Below are positions 13,101 through 25,649 of a DNA stretch of 64,000 nt, piece after piece (positions within the stretch are counted from its first letter, which is position 1; each line of letters begins with the position of its first letter). The translations under genes and the position numbers were made by a program. Source of the stretch: Quillaja saponaria (Eukaryota; Streptophyta; Magnoliopsida; Fabales; Quillajaceae). The notes under the pieces were generated by a model. The model made no database searches and was not told where the DNA came from. It was given only the letters and a program-made list of their open reading frames with translations. The stretch spans positions 4,871,001 to 4,935,000 of the forward strand of contig CM055605.1 in assembly GCA_029379385.1 (NCBI GenBank). The letters are read 5' to 3'.

Positions 13101-16100
13101 AATTGGATGGAAAAAATAATAAAATAATTTAGAAAAATAAATTATATTAAAAAGTTAATGGTCTTTCCCAACTTCAATTCTTTTTTTTTTTTTTGGTTAA
13201 CATATAAAAAAAATTAATTCAATGATTAGATTAGTTTTGTTATAGTCGAAATTCAATTTTAAACATCTACGATAATTTTATAAAAAAAAAATTGATCCTT
13301 TTGTTCTCGAAATGGAAAATGCCTCCCAAATTTACGGGGAGAGCCATTGTTGGAAGCTGGTGCACCAATGCAGCAGGTAGGTCCGCACCCAAGTGGGGAG
13401 CATTGTGCTTGGCGTTTTGAGGGTTTTGGGGAATGTCATTTGTGAGTGACAGAATGAATGTGTGAATGTGTGGTAGACAATGACAGTAATGTAAATCTTT
13501 GACAGTTGACTTTATATTTTTTATTTGAAAGATTTCTCTAATCTATTGTTTAATTTATTTGTATTTAACATCTCGAGGAAAAATGATAAGATTTTAGATT
13601 AATTGGAAATTGGAAATTGAAAATTGAAAATTGAAAATTAGAGGTTGGGAATTTTTGAAATCCTTAAATCCATGCTCTTTCTCCAATGTGTGTTTCCCAT
13701 TACCCAATTCTTTGATTGTAATGCATAATCAACTGTTGCACAATTGGATGAGTCAACTACATTATAGAATTAGTTGATTACTTTATAAGTTTTCCTTTTT
13801 CTACTCAAGAAAACCATATCATAATTTGATTATTGGGGTCCATTTTTATAATCTATCTTATTTGGCAGTTGGGAAAATCTAGGCATCAACTCCTGCATAT
13901 AAGATGAGTTAGTGAAAGCAAAATAATTTGAGCAAGGAAAAAGTAAGTGACTCTTGCAATAGATACATCATATGTCTTAATCCAATTTAATATCTACCAT
14001 TTGAGAAAGATATGTAGCCACTTACTTGATTCTAGCTATATATAGGTTAGTTAAAATGTCTAAGATCAATTTCCTTCTTCGGATTGGATTTATGTACCAA
14101 ATAATCAAACATATTTGACAAGATATAATCAATTGATAACTAATGAGGATAAGTTAATTAAACCCTTAAATAATACTTGAATTGATTAAAAATTAAACTA
14201 AACTAATAAAACAATATACTTGAGTACACACATAGTGGATCATTTAAAGCGAGGATTTTGAAGGAAAGAAGCTATCTCCTATTAGGTAGGTTTCAAACCT
14301 ATTTATACAAAAAAAGAAAAGAAAAAACAGTGGATCATTTTGGACTTGTTTGTACTTGCTTTGTGTGTGCACTATGAATTATAATGTTAGAAACCAACAC
14401 CCGCAAGTTTTCTAGTTTACTTTGATCTTCCTTGCAGTGTTGGCTTTATAGTAAAGAAGATGCATGAATATGAATGTGAGACTAAGGGAGCAAAATGTTG
14501 GATTAGTCAATCATAACATTTCAGGACTCTTTGAAAATTACTTGTAGGAGTAGGACAGTATCAGGGTTAGAGGATGTTCATACTAAAACTTGTAGCAGAA
14601 GTAACTACAAGATAGGTAGTCAGAACTCAGAAGAGAGATTTTAACCATAGTTTAATAATCACCCCCCAGCTGAACATGATAGCCCATTTGTAATTAAATT
14701 AATATTGAGGTAAACAGCTTTTCAAAACATAGTTAACTTTATGAAACCCATAATGTGGTCCCTAATAACATGCTTCCCTTTGGGTGTAACATGGAAAAAA
14801 TTGTCACTGACAGCTCTAACAACAGAGAGACATGAATTTGAACAAATTAATCAATAACGAAATCATGATCACTGGATCGTTAAGCCAGGATCATGCCTTA
14901 TAAACTACCATGATTAAGCTAAAGTACATCTATCTAACCCAATGTTAATTGGCTGCTAAAGATCTAAAATTCATGTAAAATTTGTAAACTATTTGTTCTT
15001 CACATGCAACTTTTTGCTTCCAAGGTAAAATAGTGCTTTTTGACACTTTAAAAAAGGCTTTGGAGCTTGTAAATTATGTTTTCTTGCTGCATACGACTGT
15101 AGAAGATCATGGTTTCATCAAAAGGTACAATTTCTTTTTCTTTTTTTTCCTGCACTGCCCACAGGAAGGAGAGCTTAGCTTCAAATTCATGCAATGATGG
15201 TTTTAAGACTTTGAACTGTTAGCAGTTCAGCAGCCCTACCTTACTGCATTATTGTTGGAATCTTTTTATCTCCTTCAGGTGAAAAAGAAAAAGGCCATCA
15301 AGTAACAAAATGATGAGTGTTAATTATAATGAAGTCTTCATGCAGATGTTTCAGGATAATTTCCCTTGTGATGCTCATGTTATAAATTTATACCCCAATT
15401 ATGTGCCTATGGTCCTACTAATATTATGTTCCATGAGCTACCTCAATTACCTTTTCTAAGTTTGGTAAGTGTCAAACTCACATTGCAATTGTGCAGAGAA
15501 TTAATCCATCGAGTGGCATTGCTACAAAAAAAGAAAGGCTGCAAAGAAATGGTATACGAATTGTGTTTGTGTTCTTTGAAATGGGATTTAGCTTGAGGCA
15601 TGCACCAAAATCACAAACTTGATAGACAATGACTTGTATTGATCTTGTTAGTTTTAAAAAACAGAACATCTTACTCACTGGAGTTCTTACTCTTCATTGT
15701 ACTGGTGCCAACCCTTTTCACCGACACACATAATTTGGCTAATTTGTCACACAACAAGATTATCATCATGTTGGAAGAGGAAATTGCTCATGGCATTTAT
15801 ATATCTAAGCTGGTACTTTGCTTGTACTAATTTCCCAACTTGTCATTTTCATGCTTTATAAACTTTTGAAAATTTCGTCAAAAATGGAAAACGAAAAAAG
15901 AAACTGTCTAAAGGAAAAGTTTAACTAGCTTTATGGTTGTATGTACTGTATCTTGTCCTCCACTTCATGCAACCAATGGATAACACATTACAGCATTACT
16001 ACAAAAGATAAAGGTTTGCTGTCAAATTTTCATTTTTGATCAGAACTGTTAAAACCCACTAGCCACAAAGCTACTATGCAATTAGATAAACCTCTTCTTT

Positions 16101-17625
16101 GTGAATAATCAGACACCCTTTTGTTTCAGATATCATACACTGGTATAATTGGGAAGTTAATCAAAGTCCTTGTAAGTGACATCATCCAATAAGAACAATG
16201 TTGCCAATAACATTTTTTTCTTTTTGCACTCTTGCTTTTCTTGCTTTCACTTTCATGGAATTAACTTTTACACTTTTATAGGGGCATGAGAACTTCAGGT
16301 TAATGGTCTTTTGATCATAAAGCTTGCTAGCTCGTTATCCACTTACTGTTTGATAAAACTTGTCGGTCTAATGTCCAAAAAATTAGGGGACACTATTCAT
16401 GACTGCCTCTGCAAGTTAATCCCCCATTCCCATCTCCTAGAAAAATCATGAATTATTTGTTCATGTTGGAGCTAGTGCCCAATACTAAGAGCTTCCCTTA
16501 AAACATGCATATCAATTCACAAAGTCATACTTTTGATAAGAAGATTTGGATCACATTCCACTTGTTCCCAACATTAGCTTTTCTTCTACACCTCCTTCAC
16601 TCATTTTTCTGCATATGTTTATAAGTCAACATTATTTACATGTAGAGCTTCACAAAAATTGTTAATTATTTGAAAAAAGCAAGTCTGCATCATAGTGAGT
16701 GTAATTAGTGCTCAGAAACAGAACCAAGCAAATACAAAGAAAACAGATCTTTTACCCTCTGAATTTATAAGCATACAACTTTTTGGAGTATAATTTCATT
16801 TCACAAATGGAAAAAGAATATTTTACTGTCCAAAGCAAGCTTAACTTATGAGGCTGACCTTGTTGAGTTGACTAGAAGTTAAAAATTATGCAAAATTGCA
16901 TCAAAGTATTACTATTCAGACACTGTGTTCTATAAAAACAATCTCTATAAAAGCTGTATTGTAATTTTGATTGCTTGAAAAGCACAAGCAAACAGAATCT
17001 AATAGAACTTGGTTATATGTAGCTGGACTCAGCTTTCTAGAATTTGGCACCAAAAAGTGACATGGATCAACACATACTGCCCCAAGCTTTTTATGTTATC
17101 ATTACCATTGAAAATGTTTGTTAAGTGAGACTTAGATTCATAATCATGCTTGTCAAGTCTTTTAGCATAGGACAACATAATATCTGCCTCACTTAAACAC
17201 TATCTTAAATTGCTACATGGCATTACCTAAGATAAAGGGGGTATGAGGGGGAGGGGGGATAAACCCCCCTTAGTTCGGGGGCTTTGATGTCTAACTGGTG
17301 GAAACTTGAATGAATTTAAGTTTGATATCTTTATCAATTGAACTAATAACAGATTAGATATTAGGGATACTTCTTAATTAGGAAAACAAAACACTTATGA
17401 AATTCATGATTGGTTCTTTCAAAAAAAAAAAGAAAGGTTATCAAATTCTTTGGCCCTTAGGACACATAAAACAGAGGAACCGACCAAATGGATGACTTGG
17501 TTGAGGCCACAAATCACATGGCAGTAGCAATAAAATGTGTTTGTTAGCTACTTTTCAGGGCCACGGTTGGAAGCCTTAGTGATAACACATTGTATCAAGG
17601 CACAAACATTTTGATTATAGTCCAT

Positions 17626-18466
17626 AAGATGGCAATCGATCTGATCGGGTCAGACCTGATCTAATCCAAGCATGATTCAAATACTTATTCGATTGGATCT
17701 AATTCAATCCATTAGATTTGTGAGTCATGATAAATCAATCCAATCAGATATTGATCTGACCGGATCCAACCAGCCAAGTTTTTTTTTTTTTTTTTTTTTT
17801 TTAATATTAAAGTTTAAAATATGTAAATTAGTCAACACAGAAACTAAGTGTAAACAGAAAGAAATTAATCAATTTATTTTCAAAATATTATTATAGTAAA
17901 TTATCTAAAGTTCAATAGGTAATGATGGATAATAAATATCCTATTTTTTAGTCTATTTCTTTTTATAGACATGCAACAACTATTTGAGTAAATAATTAAT
18001 AAAAATTTCTAGATAATTATTTAAGTAAATAATTTATAAAATTTCTTAGATTCATAAAATTGAGCTTGAAAAGAAAAAAAACAAATTAGCTATATTTAAA
18101 TTTATTAATTTATGTGTTTTTGATTTTCTTATATAGATTTGTACAAATTATTTAAGTAAATTAATTAGGTAAATTTTTCTAGATTATTCTAAATTATTTT
18201 TGTTTTATATTTCTTATATTTTATCAACTCTTGATATTATTCTAAAATTTTCTTTTATTTTACTATATAATGGTGTATAATTTATAATTTATTAAAGAAA
18301 GCTTAATTTTATTTGTAAAAAAAAATAAAAAAAAAATGGATCGGATCCATAGATCATGTCCCGATTCGATATAAGTTGAAAATTGATCCAATAACTTAGA
18401 TATTGTCCAATCCATCTCTATTGGATTTGGTCGGATATCCAACCCGACCCGATCCATTGCCATCCT
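17626..18466. mobile_element. Non-autonomous DNA transposon, hAT-like MITE
   Basis: The left end reads AAGATGGCAATCGATC. The right end, reverse complemented, reads AGGATGGCAATGGATC. Both continue into GATCGGGTC-like sequence, giving imperfect terminal inverted repeats of roughly 30 bases. The interior is AT-rich, with a long T-run near 17779 and a matching A-run near 18318, and it encodes nothing. Flanks TAGTCCAT and TAGTCTGG could be a degraded 8-bp target duplication, as in hAT elements. The inverted ends are seen directly; superfamily and exact ends are inferred. Confidence 0.65.
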
Positions 18467-20385
18467 TAGTCTGGCATAGAGAAGAAAGAAGAAGATAAGC
18501 ATTAATCTAAAGTTGAAAGAAAAACAAACATGGCAAAATGGATCAAAGAGAAAACAGTTGTTGTTAGAATTAGCAAACGATAATGAAAACGTCTAGGTGG
18601 TATTTTGTGATTAAAAAGCAATGAGCTTAGATTCCTTATACTAATTGTTATTGTTAGTGTTTCCATAGTTAAAAGCAAATGAATGAAAGTGATTTAGACC
18701 ATTGAGTTCATGTCCAATCCTAAAGGTGATCAAATTTATCAATTTGCTTAGGTAAAACCTTTCAGCCCATCTTTTCATGTCACCTACTATGCAATCTTGT
18801 GGGGTCTTCAAATTGTGAACACCCTCTTGACTTCAAGCATACAAAATAAAAGCATTCCTCTTTTGGATTATGATTGCAGTCATATGGTGTAGGGGCATAC
18901 TTGTGCTCACTCTCTCTTTGAAGTTCTTTCTTCGCACTTTGCTTTTTAAACCTTTTCATTTGTAATTTGAAAAACAAAAAGGGGCTGGACAAAAGATAGA
19001 AACTTGGATAATATAGAGATATTGAAGAAAGACTGAAGGAGGGTGCTTAAGACCAGGTAAGGTGGGGAACATATTCATATAGAGGTTGAAAGTAAATTGT
19101 TCATAGGCTACTAGGGTGTATAACTGTGTTCCTCTGCTTTAAATGGGATTAGGTTAGGGATTACAATATTTTCCAATAGAAACAGTTTTAAGAGATGGTT
19201 GTGGACCATGGATGTTTCAAAAAATTGTTGTTTTGTCTAGATAGTGCTAATGTGGTATGTAATGTAGATATAGCCCATGTTTTTTTCTTTTCTTAAGAAT
19301 TAATTTTTGACTTGTTTTTGTGTTTGAGATGGTGTTGAACATTTAGGGATTGGAGAAGTTGGCCCCATTTTGAAAATGCATCTGAAATAAAAAGAGAAGG
19401 TGGTGTGTCATGTCCCCCTACAATTGACCGCCATGAAGAAAGGAAAGAGAATTGCACAATTGTGCCTTGTTTAGATATCTTTTGCCTCCCCTTCCCCTAC
19501 CTCTCCTTCTCATTGAAGGAGAGTGGATGAACACAAACACAGCTGAATTTTGCCCCCACAACCTCCTCTAAAGCGAAATCATATATATATTTGTTTCCAT
19601 GATGGTAGGTGCTAAGGAGAAGTACCTAGACACTGTTGTGACGTATGAGCTGCACCACTGCCTTGTGCTGCATTAAAATCTTTTACATTTCATATATATA
19701 CAAAATACCGAAATGGTTAAGGCTGAGGAATGTGAAGGATATACAAATACGTGTCAATACCCTTTTCATGGCCTTGTATCCCTAGGAGACATGGGCCAAA
19801 TACTTTTGTGAAAACGATATATATTCAATATCTAATAGTGATAGAAGAATTGGCCCCAAGCCCCTGAGCATTCATTGAGAAAACTGCAACTTACAAATTG
19901 ATATTTACCGTGACAAAGCATAAACCCCTCTGCTGTCATTTTCTTCATAAGCTATAACAGAGAGGACATATCATGAGGTAAAAATGAATTTCTAGAGATG
20001 AACACAGAAGGTATCATTATATTAACTCGTACAAACGAATAGTATTCTTGCAAAGCCATCAACTATTAGATTAAAAACAAAATGCGAAAAATGACATTTG
20101 CATAACAAGCATAGGCTGCATTTGTAGAAAGATGCACAAAGTTTAAGAACCGGATGAAATCTGTGGAAGAAAGGAGTTACAACTATTTAAACCTAAATCA
20201 TCTACTTTTAGCAGAAGCCAAAACAGCAAGAAGACCAAAATGGAGCACTTTATGTTACTCTGCTTTTCCTTTCTTTTTCTTTTTTCAAATTTAATAAATC
20301 CCATTGTTTCTTTGCAAACCATTTTCCCTTAGGATCCAAATGCAGAGAACTCCCCCCCGAATGAAGGCGATGATGACGGGCAGCT
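18467..20385. other. Intergenic region 3' of the WD40 gene
   Basis: No gene is supported on either strand. The open frame at 18780-18992 has no recognisable motif. The last few hundred bases before 20386 probably include the 3' untranslated region of the WD40 gene. Confidence 0.5.
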
Positions 20386-23300
20386 CTACTCAAACACTGA
20401 CAAAGTTCCGTCCCAGTAGCATGAAGCAATAACATTAGGTATGATGGGATGGAAAGCAACGTCTATGCACACCTGGTCATATGCCTTGATCTTCCTAACA
20501 ACCTCAGATGAGCGATAATCATAGAAATAAATAGAACCATCATTGGAGCCTGACGCAAGCTTCTTACCATCGGAACTGAAGTTGCACTTAATTGAAAATC
20601 CAGATACCCCATGGCTTTCATACCTTTTGTATTTGTTAAGCTTGAAAGGTGGGATTGAAGAGAAGATTGCAATATAATTTCCATTTGACTGGGCAACAAA
20701 AATTGGATCAAATGGATGGCGCCTCACACAAGGACATGTGTAGGCTTCAACATATACCTGAGTTCAGAAGCATACGTAAATTTATCAATTTACAAACAAG
20801 TTATAACAGTCATGGCACTTAAAATCTATAGGTAAACAGAAAGTGAAACAACATACATAAATAATGGATGATTTACTCCAAAATGGGTATATCAGCAAAA
20901 ATTAAATTGTTTTAAGCACCATATGCCAATTAAAAACCAACATTTGGAGAACATACAGGGTTCCGCTTGTTTCCAATAATCAAATCTATCTGTAGCCTAC
21001 TGAATACATGTCCAAATAATTAACAATAGTACACATGAATGTGAATGTTGAAATTATGCAACAATATTACACCCAAAAAATAAAAAAACAAATCATTCAG
21101 ATGAAAGAAAAGTCAAAAAGCTCAAAGACAACACTAACAAATCAACTAAGTTCATGGGACGTTTCTGACAATGATAACTTAAGAGGATATAGAGAAATAT
21201 GAAAAGCTCAAATGAAAGAAAATTGATGAAACCGAAATATTGAAGAATGTTAATTTCTTTATTAAATTACTGCTTTATGCCACGAAACAGCTCCACAAGT
21301 GCATGACAATATAAGCAGCAAACTACAAGGACAAGACTACTCATAATCCTCTGTGAGCTGGCTATTAATATGCAATTATAATGATGTAAGATAAACAGAT
21401 CAGTTCACAGTTCCCACTCCTATTTGACAAAAATATATCAAGCAATAATATAACAATTCTTTTTTAGATAGCTAAAAGAGTTATCGCCAGCTTTAAGCAA
21501 ACTTGATGCCAAAAGAATAAACTGCAAATTCTCATTGCCAAAACAATGTAGTCTCTCACCTGATTGGAAAGTGGAACCTGTCGTGATACATCCCAAACAA
21601 TAATAGAGTTCTCACTGACATTGCTCCCAGACACATCACTTGAAGAAATAAATTGTTTTCCGTCTCTGGTAAACTCAACATCAAGAATTGGACCTAGACT
21701 ACGATTGTAGTTGTAGACCACTTTGCCGCTTCTAATATCCCATAGTCTGATATGGCCCTTTGATCCCCCAGAAAGAAAGAGATTTGAATTGTCTGGATGG
21801 AACTTTATAACTCCAACAACTTGGTCTTCATTAAACACCTGAGTCTCCATACCTTTCTCAACATCAACTAACCTTGATTTGCAATCATATCCACATGAAA
21901 GCACAGAGAATCCTTGTTGAGACCACTTCACATCTTTCACTGCTGCATTGTGGAAGTTCAACACGGATGCTTTCTTCTTATCTCTGCTCCATACATTCCA
22001 TATGCAAACCATGTGATCCATCCCAGCAGATGCAAGGAGATGAGCTGTATGCTAAAACTAATGAACAGATCAATGCAAGTAATGTGTACAATGAGCAAAG
22101 ACTTGTCAGACAAAAGCTTTGATACTTTGATTTAACAGTGAATTGGACTCCTTGCAACATAAAGTGAATAAAAATGCAATGCTAACTCCATAAAGTACAA
22201 TATTAATTCAACTAAACAACTTTAAAGGGAAAAATTACCATGACTTGGTGACCACTGTATAGCATTAACAGCCTTTGTATGGCTATGAAGAGATACAGAC
22301 AGCTTTTCAGGCATCTGGCTTACATGCAGATGGCCCTTCCCTTCATGCCTCAACATTGACAAAATATCATGTGGCAGATTGGAATCTGAGATACTTCCTA
22401 AAATTAAGAACATGGTCTCGGACATGAAAATGTCCAACAATGAATAAGAAGTTCAAACTGAAAGAAAGGGGATACATGCAAGCATTAATATATTTTGCAT
22501 GTTCACGCAATCAAAAAATTAAACATGATATAGAATCAACACTAGGTTACAGAATACAATATTACTTCCTAATACCATCTATTTGGAAAGTAAACCACAT
22601 GAATCTACGGAATCTGTTCAGAGCAAAAAAAACTATTCCACATTAAACATAGTCTCAATAACTATTTACAACAGTAGTCTTATGCCCTCTCAAGGTCTCA
22701 TGTACTAACCTTTATATGAATAAAATCATCAAAAAAAGAAAAACCTCAAATAAAAATACTAGATACAGGATATTACAGAAAGTAGATGGATTTCAACTGT
22801 GAAAGTATAAATCCAAAAATTTAAATTGCCTCTTCAGTCAATAAAGGTTGCTCCTTTCTTTCCTGTACTTAATCAAATAATTCTCTTTTACAATCAAGCT
22901 CGCAGTTTTCTATATTTTTAAATGTAAACTAGAAAGAATTCTTCAAAAAAAAGTGAAGAATGATCAAGCTCAAAATACAAAGTTTATGATCACCGATCAC
23001 CACAGAATAGAATATTTTTTTGAGGTACGGTATCGAAGGGTCTAGAAAGGAAATATACGTGTAACAACTCAGACACATTTAGGAAAGCAACAATTATTAT
23101 GGAAACCTTTGGAAACTTCTGAAACGTGTCTAAACTATAAAAGGCACGCCTCAGGCTCAAAAGGCGAGAGGCTCCAGCCTTCTTGCCTCAACACCCCTCA
23201 GGCGAGGCTCATTCCCTCAGGCTCAGTCTAGGCCCTTCAGGCACACGCCTAACCCCCTCAGGCTCGCACCTAGCCCACTCAAGCACGCGCCTAGGCTCTT

Positions 23301-24802
23301 GATTGACTACTTGTTGGACCTACTAGGAATTTTAGAAAGCAAAAGCACTAATTTTATTGTTTTAGTATTAGAGATAGTTTTTACTTGTTGAACTTAGTGG
23401 ACTACATGTTGAACCTCGTTTCTTTAGCTAATTTTTTTCTTTTTTTACTTAGAATTCTTGCCTGTAGCTATTTTTTTCTCCCTATTTTTACTCTTTCATA
23501 ACATATTGACGCTGGATTTTACTTGATGGAAGTAAAAAATTCTTGCTTGTAGCAATTTTTGTTGTTTTCTTTAGTAGGTGCCTGGCTTTCCTCAGGCGCA
23601 CGCCTAAGCCTGGCGCCTAGAACCAAGGCTCCAAAGACCCCTCGCGCCTAGGTGCGCCTAGAGCCTTTAATAACACTGAAGTGAGTAGAGGTGGATCAAA
23701 AGATTAATTGGGGATATTTGATGCTTAAAGGTAGAATTCAAGTTACATGAAATGAATCATGACATAAAATAAGACACAGAACTGGGGGCAATTGACAACA
23801 GTTTGGAATGAAACAATAGAATGCAATTAGCTATAAATTTTAAGTGTATTAACATAAAAGTTCAACTTAAACAGTTGGACTCAATAATAAATCAGAAAAG
23901 AGAACCACAAGAAAATGGACTGATAATTTGGTGAATAAAACAGAAAGCCAAGTTTCCTCTGTCGATCTACAGAACATCCCAAGTCCCAACATAGTAAAAC
24001 CCTGTTCTTTAGTCCTTGTTTATGTTGACCACCAACCATTGATGTCAAAATATCTAAACCTGGGTTTTACTTTCAACCTACCAAAAGTAGTAGTTTACTA
24101 GACATGGCTCTTTAGGCCTCACCTCATCCGATTAAAAATTGCATTTTACCATACTAAGTTAAAATTCTAAAGCTGTAGCAAATTCAAATAGAGAAAACGG
24201 GAAATAATATGTTGGGAGCATTGATTTTTAACTTAAAAAATGGGATCTTCAACAGTTTGCACAATCTGAAGGGAGAAAGTTCCAAAATAGTAGTATTTGG
24301 AGAGTAATATGCATCACATGAAACTATAATTACATTCGTCAATCGTGGTAAAACAACAAAAAGCTAAAATTACTTGTCATCACCAAAATGGACTTCATTA
24401 CATGCCCACAAAGTATAGAGTGGTAAATGCTTGTGATATGTAATTTCAACGATGATCAAAACCTGAAATGCAGCATTTTCATAACAGCCAAATGAACAAA
24501 AACTAGAATTTAAAAGAAAAAAAGAGGTGGCATCAAGTACCAAGCGATGTGAAGGAAGATGGAACCGGGTATGGGTCAGGAACACTTGGTGCCGAACCGA
24601 AGAGTGCTCGTTCTCGCTTGGAAATGTATCTGCCAGAAAGTGGAGTTGTCGTTTGGGGATCCGTATACTGTATCGGGCGGGAATGATGAAAGGGTCTGGA
24701 AATTTCGGGTTTGGGCTGCTGCGAGCGAGCGACTGCTAGCCTCTGCCGTTTGGGTTCTTCTTCTTCACCATCTTCGTCAGGAAGCTTGCGAGTACGCGTC
24801 AT
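20386..24802 (-). CDS. WDR25: WDR25-like WD40-repeat protein
   Basis: Four exons, 24541-24802, 22239-22397, 21560-22044 and 20386-20757, splice in frame through GT-AG introns to 425 residues. The N-terminal ~90 residues are charged and disordered-looking, with the motif GRYISKRERALFGS. The rest is a WD40 propeller. Repeat signatures include HTKAVNAIQWSP...LLASAGMDHMVCIWNVW, FLSGGSKGHIRLWDIRSGKVV, ENSIIVWDVS, LASGSNDGSIYFYDYRS and VIASCYWDGTLSVFE. The ending, with a CxxVAFHP-like strand then ASCxWDGTL, matches vertebrate WDR25. The molecular role of this family is not well established; WD40 propellers act as protein-binding scaffolds. Intron 1 is 2.1 kb and hosts a GC-rich repeat. A Mutator-like miniature element begins 97 bases upstream of the start codon. 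No defects were seen. Confidence 0.9.
23130..23680. repeat. GC-rich AGGCGC/GCGCCT repeat in WDR25 intron 1
   Basis: Within an otherwise AT-rich intron, about 23140-23300 and 23575-23675 are packed with CTCAGGC, GCGCCTAGG and related units. They flank an AT-rich core. The outer ends, AAAAGGCACGCCTCAGGC and (reverse complement) TAAAGGCTCTAGGCGC, are loosely inverted. This looks like an inserted dispersed repeat with subterminal repeats. I could not define a target-site duplication. Confidence 0.5.
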
Positions 24803-24889
24803 TGAGAAGATCCATCTCTTTCACTGCCGCGGTGCACCGTTTGGGGATGTAACCTCGTTTTTTTATCGGAGGACCTGAACTTAAAAAAA

Positions 24890-25649
24890 AAAAACAAAGG
24901 GCAATTACAATTATCTCCCTTGAGTTTAGCAAAACAGCAAAATTTTGAAAAATTTGAGCGAATTTAAATATTTAAAATTTGACATTCTATCCATTGTATT
25001 TTGATTAAATCTTGTAATTAATATATTCTTTACTTTATTTTACTGTCTTTCAATTGCTCATTAAGATTGCATTACAAATTAGTAGAAAGAACAAATTGAC
25101 AATGCATTTGGAACTTTAAAAAATTGTAAAATTCAATTGATTTTGAATGAATTCTATGTTTTTTGTATTTGGCATGAATGAATTTACAAAGATTATAAAT
25201 GAAGTTGATTTGAAATCAGATTTCGTTTGTAAAATTCATTTGAAATTAATATAAAATAATTTTATAACTAAAATGATTTTTTTATGCTTATTAACACAAC
25301 ACTTTTAAACTTTTATAACTAAAATGACTTTTTTATCCTTATTTTAAATGAACTAAATTATATAATTATAATTTTTTATTCTAAACAAGAAAATTCATTT
25401 GAAATGAATTGAATTGTAATACAAATCATTTCAAATAAATTCTATTTTTTAAGTAGTTTTAAACATACTGTAAGAGAATTAAACTCAATTATTGAAATTT
25501 TTTTCTTTAATTAGTTAAACTCAAGTGCAGGTTAAATTAAACATATGGGTGAACATTCAAGGGAGGAAGTATTAATTCTCCAAAATTGAAGATTGAGTGT
25601 CGTTTTATTAAATCTCAAGGGAGATAACTATAATTTGTCTAAAAACAAA
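24890..25649. mobile_element. Mutator-like MITE with 9-bp target-site duplication
   Basis: The element spans 24899-25640 (742 bp) between direct copies of AAAAACAAA at 24890-24898 and 25641-25649. The left terminus is GGGCAATTACAATTATCTCC. The right terminus, reverse complemented, is AGACAAATTATAGTTATCTC. Both then share CCCTTGAG and a further AAAAC, so the imperfect inverted repeat is about 40 bp. A 9-bp duplication with long inverted ends is the hallmark of Mutator-like elements. The interior is AT-rich and encodes no transposase. Because the flank is A-rich, chance contributes to the apparent duplication, but the inverted repeat is unambiguous. Confidence 0.75.

Larger units (their letters stand above)
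9840..17625. other. Long gene-poor intergenic region
   Basis: Apart from the GH3.6 promoter elements and a second G-box cluster at 12780-13100, I see no supported gene. Sequence is AT-rich with homopolymer runs, for example T-runs near 10600 and 13180. A GC-richer segment at about 13310-13470 stands out from its surroundings but encodes nothing I recognise. No tRNA or known microRNA sequence was recognised. Confidence 0.55.

Noticed and set aside
12898..13119. 73-codon open frame on the plus strand
   Set aside because: It overlaps the G-box island and is open mainly because that stretch is GC-richer; no homology recognised.
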